A stretch of DNA of 64,000 bases from NCBI RefSeq assembly GCF_000698125.1, contig NZ_BAXA01000004.1:124001-188000 (forward strand), written 5' to 3'. Shown here piece after piece: positions 63,011 through 64,000 of the stretch. The first letter of the stretch is position 1; every line of letters begins with the position of its first letter. A program made the position numbers and the translations under genes. The notes under the pieces were generated by a model. It searched no databases and was not told the origin of the DNA. It saw only the letters and a program-made list of their open reading frames with translations. This DNA is from Geomicrobium sp. JCM 19038 (GTDB taxonomy: Bacteria; Bacillota; Bacilli; Bacillales; Marinococcaceae).

Positions 63011-64000
63011 ATGATCAAACGCACATACCTATTTACAGCGATGCTTTTGTTCGTTCTTATAGCGGCTTGTTCAAGCGGAAATGTTAAAAGTGAAAGCAAT
63101 GAATTAGTGATCGCTTGGCCGCAAGATATTGGAGCGATGGACCCTAGAGGATATGGGGCATCTCAAATGTTTGCACAAAACTTAATCTTCGAATCACTTG
63201 TCCAATATAATGCTGAAGGGGAAATTGAGCCATTGCTTGCTGAAGATTGGCAACAAAGTGAAGACGGCAAAACGACGACGTTCTATTTGAGAGAAGATGT
63301 GCAGTTTTCAGATGGTAGCCCATTTAATGCTGACGATGTTAAAGCGAATTTTGACAAAGTATTAGACAATCGAGAGCGTCATGCTTGGCTTGAATTAGCC
63401 AACCAACTGCAAGAAGTGAACGTGATTGATGAGTATACCGTGGAACTGACGTTAAGTGAGGCATACTATCCTTTGTTCGAAGAGTTGGCACTTGTCCGGC
63501 CGTTTAGAATTGCCAAAGAAGTTGATGGTCAATATGTAGGAACAGGCATCTATGAACTTGAACAACATGATCGAGATGAACGTGCAGTATTTTCTGGAAA
63601 TGAACACTATTGGTCTAATTCTCCTAACGTCGATCGCTTAGTCGTTCAAGTCATTCCTGATAGTGAATCTAGAATGATGGCGCTTGATAATGGTGAGATT
63701 GATCTCGTCTATGGAAATGGTTTGCTTAGTATGGATGCGATTCAATATTTCGAAGACCAAGAAGGGTTTACAATCAATCAATCGAATCCACAAGCGACAC
63801 GTACAGCAGTGTTAAATACAAACCGAGGACCTCTGGAAGAGTTGTCTGTACGTCAAGCATTCATACATAGCTTTAATACGAACCAAGTGGTTGAAGATGT
63901 CTTTTATGGTACGGAAGAACCTGCTACTGCCTTATTTGGTGACCATGTTCCATATATGCCTCCCGTAGACCCATATGATTTTGATTCGAATCGTGCAGAA
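63011..64000 (+). CDS. nikA: Nickel-binding lipoprotein of an ABC transporter, NikA-like, 5' part
   Basis: The first 330 residues of a family 5 binding lipoprotein; the gene runs off the window. The signal peptide ends LIAAC. The sequence follows E. coli NikA closely: an MFAQNLIFESLVQYN start, the EDGKTTTFYLREDVQFSDGSPFNADDVKANF segment, NRERHAWLELANQL, YYPLFEELALVRPFR, QVIPDSESRMMALDNGEIDLVYGNGLL and ALFGDHVPYM. Nickel uptake is therefore predicted, which suits an organism with urease genes. AGGAG precedes the ATG. Permease and ATPase genes are expected to the right. Confidence 0.82.
   Translation, partial: MIKRTYLFTAMLLFVLIAACSSGNVKSESNELVIAWPQDIGAMDPRGYGASQMFAQNLIFESLVQYNAEGEIEPLLAEDWQQSEDGKTTTFYLREDVQFSDGSPFNADDVKANFDKVLDNRERHAWLELANQLQEVNVIDEYTVELTLSEAYYPLFEELALVRPFRIAKEVDGQYVGTGIYELEQHDRDERAVFSGNEHYWSNSPNVDRLVVQVIPDSESRMMALDNGEIDLVYGNGLLSMDAIQYFEDQEGFTINQSNPQATRTAVLNTNRGPLEELSVRQAFIHSFNTNQVVEDVFYGTEEPATALFGDHVPYMPPVDPYDFDSNRAE

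Noticed and set aside
1-64000. tRNA, rRNA, insertion sequence, phage or integrase genes
   Set aside because: I saw no transposase or integrase motif, no rRNA sequence and no convincing tRNA cloverleaf, so the region looks like stable chromosome.

Overview
The window comes from a spore-forming, low-to-moderate GC member of the Bacillaceae. The evidence is a gerA-type germination operon, strong AGGAGG ribosome sites with frequent GTG/TTG starts, an S-box (SAM-I) riboswitch, a Rap-like protein, YitT and YocH-like proteins, and a secreted subtilisin. Many exported proteins are acidic, which fits an alkaliphilic or salt-adapted relative of Shouchella/Alkalihalobacillus; that placement is inference.

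Layout. 1-0.5 kb: 3' end of ureD. 0.6-1.1 kb: two small genes. 1.25-4.5 kb: a three-gene cassette (circularly permuted ATP-grasp, alpha-E protein, transglutaminase). 4.5-8.2 kb: germination receptor operon in the order B-A-C. 8.4-9.5 kb: subtilisin. 9.6-14.3 kb: operon of a peptide-binding lipoprotein, an N-acylamino-acid racemase, an RpiR regulator and an M20 amidohydrolase. 14.5-16.8 kb: FAD-linked 2-hydroxyacid oxidase plus BASS transporter. 17-23 kb: housekeeping and hypothetical genes (YitT, cardiolipin synthase, truncated Rap, luciferase-like oxidoreductase, metallophosphatase, GNAT, small membrane protein). 23.3-32 kb: oligopeptide ABC operon with an MlrC-family protein, an amidase and a second binding lipoprotein paralogous to the one at 14 kb. 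32-36.4 kb: a degenerate M50-like membrane protein, tartrate/malate-type dehydrogenase coupled to a haloacetate-dehalogenase-like hydrolase, and a GNAT. 36.5-40.5 kb: DcuS/DcuR-like two-component system and a dicarboxylate symporter. 40.7-42.6 kb: gamma-glutamyltranspeptidase. 43-46.3 kb: sulfonate-type ABC operon led by a VOC protein. 46.5-48.4 kb: trans-sulfuration PLP enzyme and an Lrp regulator. 48.5-49.5 kb: 3D-domain cell-wall protein. 49.8-53.2 kb: phnDCEE. 53.4-55.6 kb: HAD, AraC, GNAT. 55.6-57.5 kb: 5'-nucleotidase lipoprotein. 57.7-59.5 kb: two tiny genes and a SAM-riboswitch-controlled MetE-like gene. 59.5-62.9 kb: LysR, a hypothetical gene, a second degenerate M50-like gene preceded by a 21-bp minisatellite, and a PfpI-type protein. 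63.0 kb to the end: 5' part of a NikA-like nickel-binding lipoprotein.

How the genes work together. Much of the region is scavenging machinery: peptide, N-acyl-amino-acid, dicarboxylate, sulfonate-type, phosphonate-type and nickel uptake, each beside matching enzymes or regulators. The two paralogous binding lipoproteins link the racemase/M20 operon, which has no permease of its own, to the complete permease operon 9 kb away. I infer that both feed one route for peptides or N-acylated amino acids containing D-residues.

Quality warning. Eleven genes are broken by twelve small lesions. Each reads through if one base (in one case two) is restored, and several lie in homopolymers. This loss-only pattern points to sequencing or consensus error more than gene decay. 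Such genes are typed as pseudogene with the full repaired extent, except one GNAT whose long intact frame is kept as CDS.
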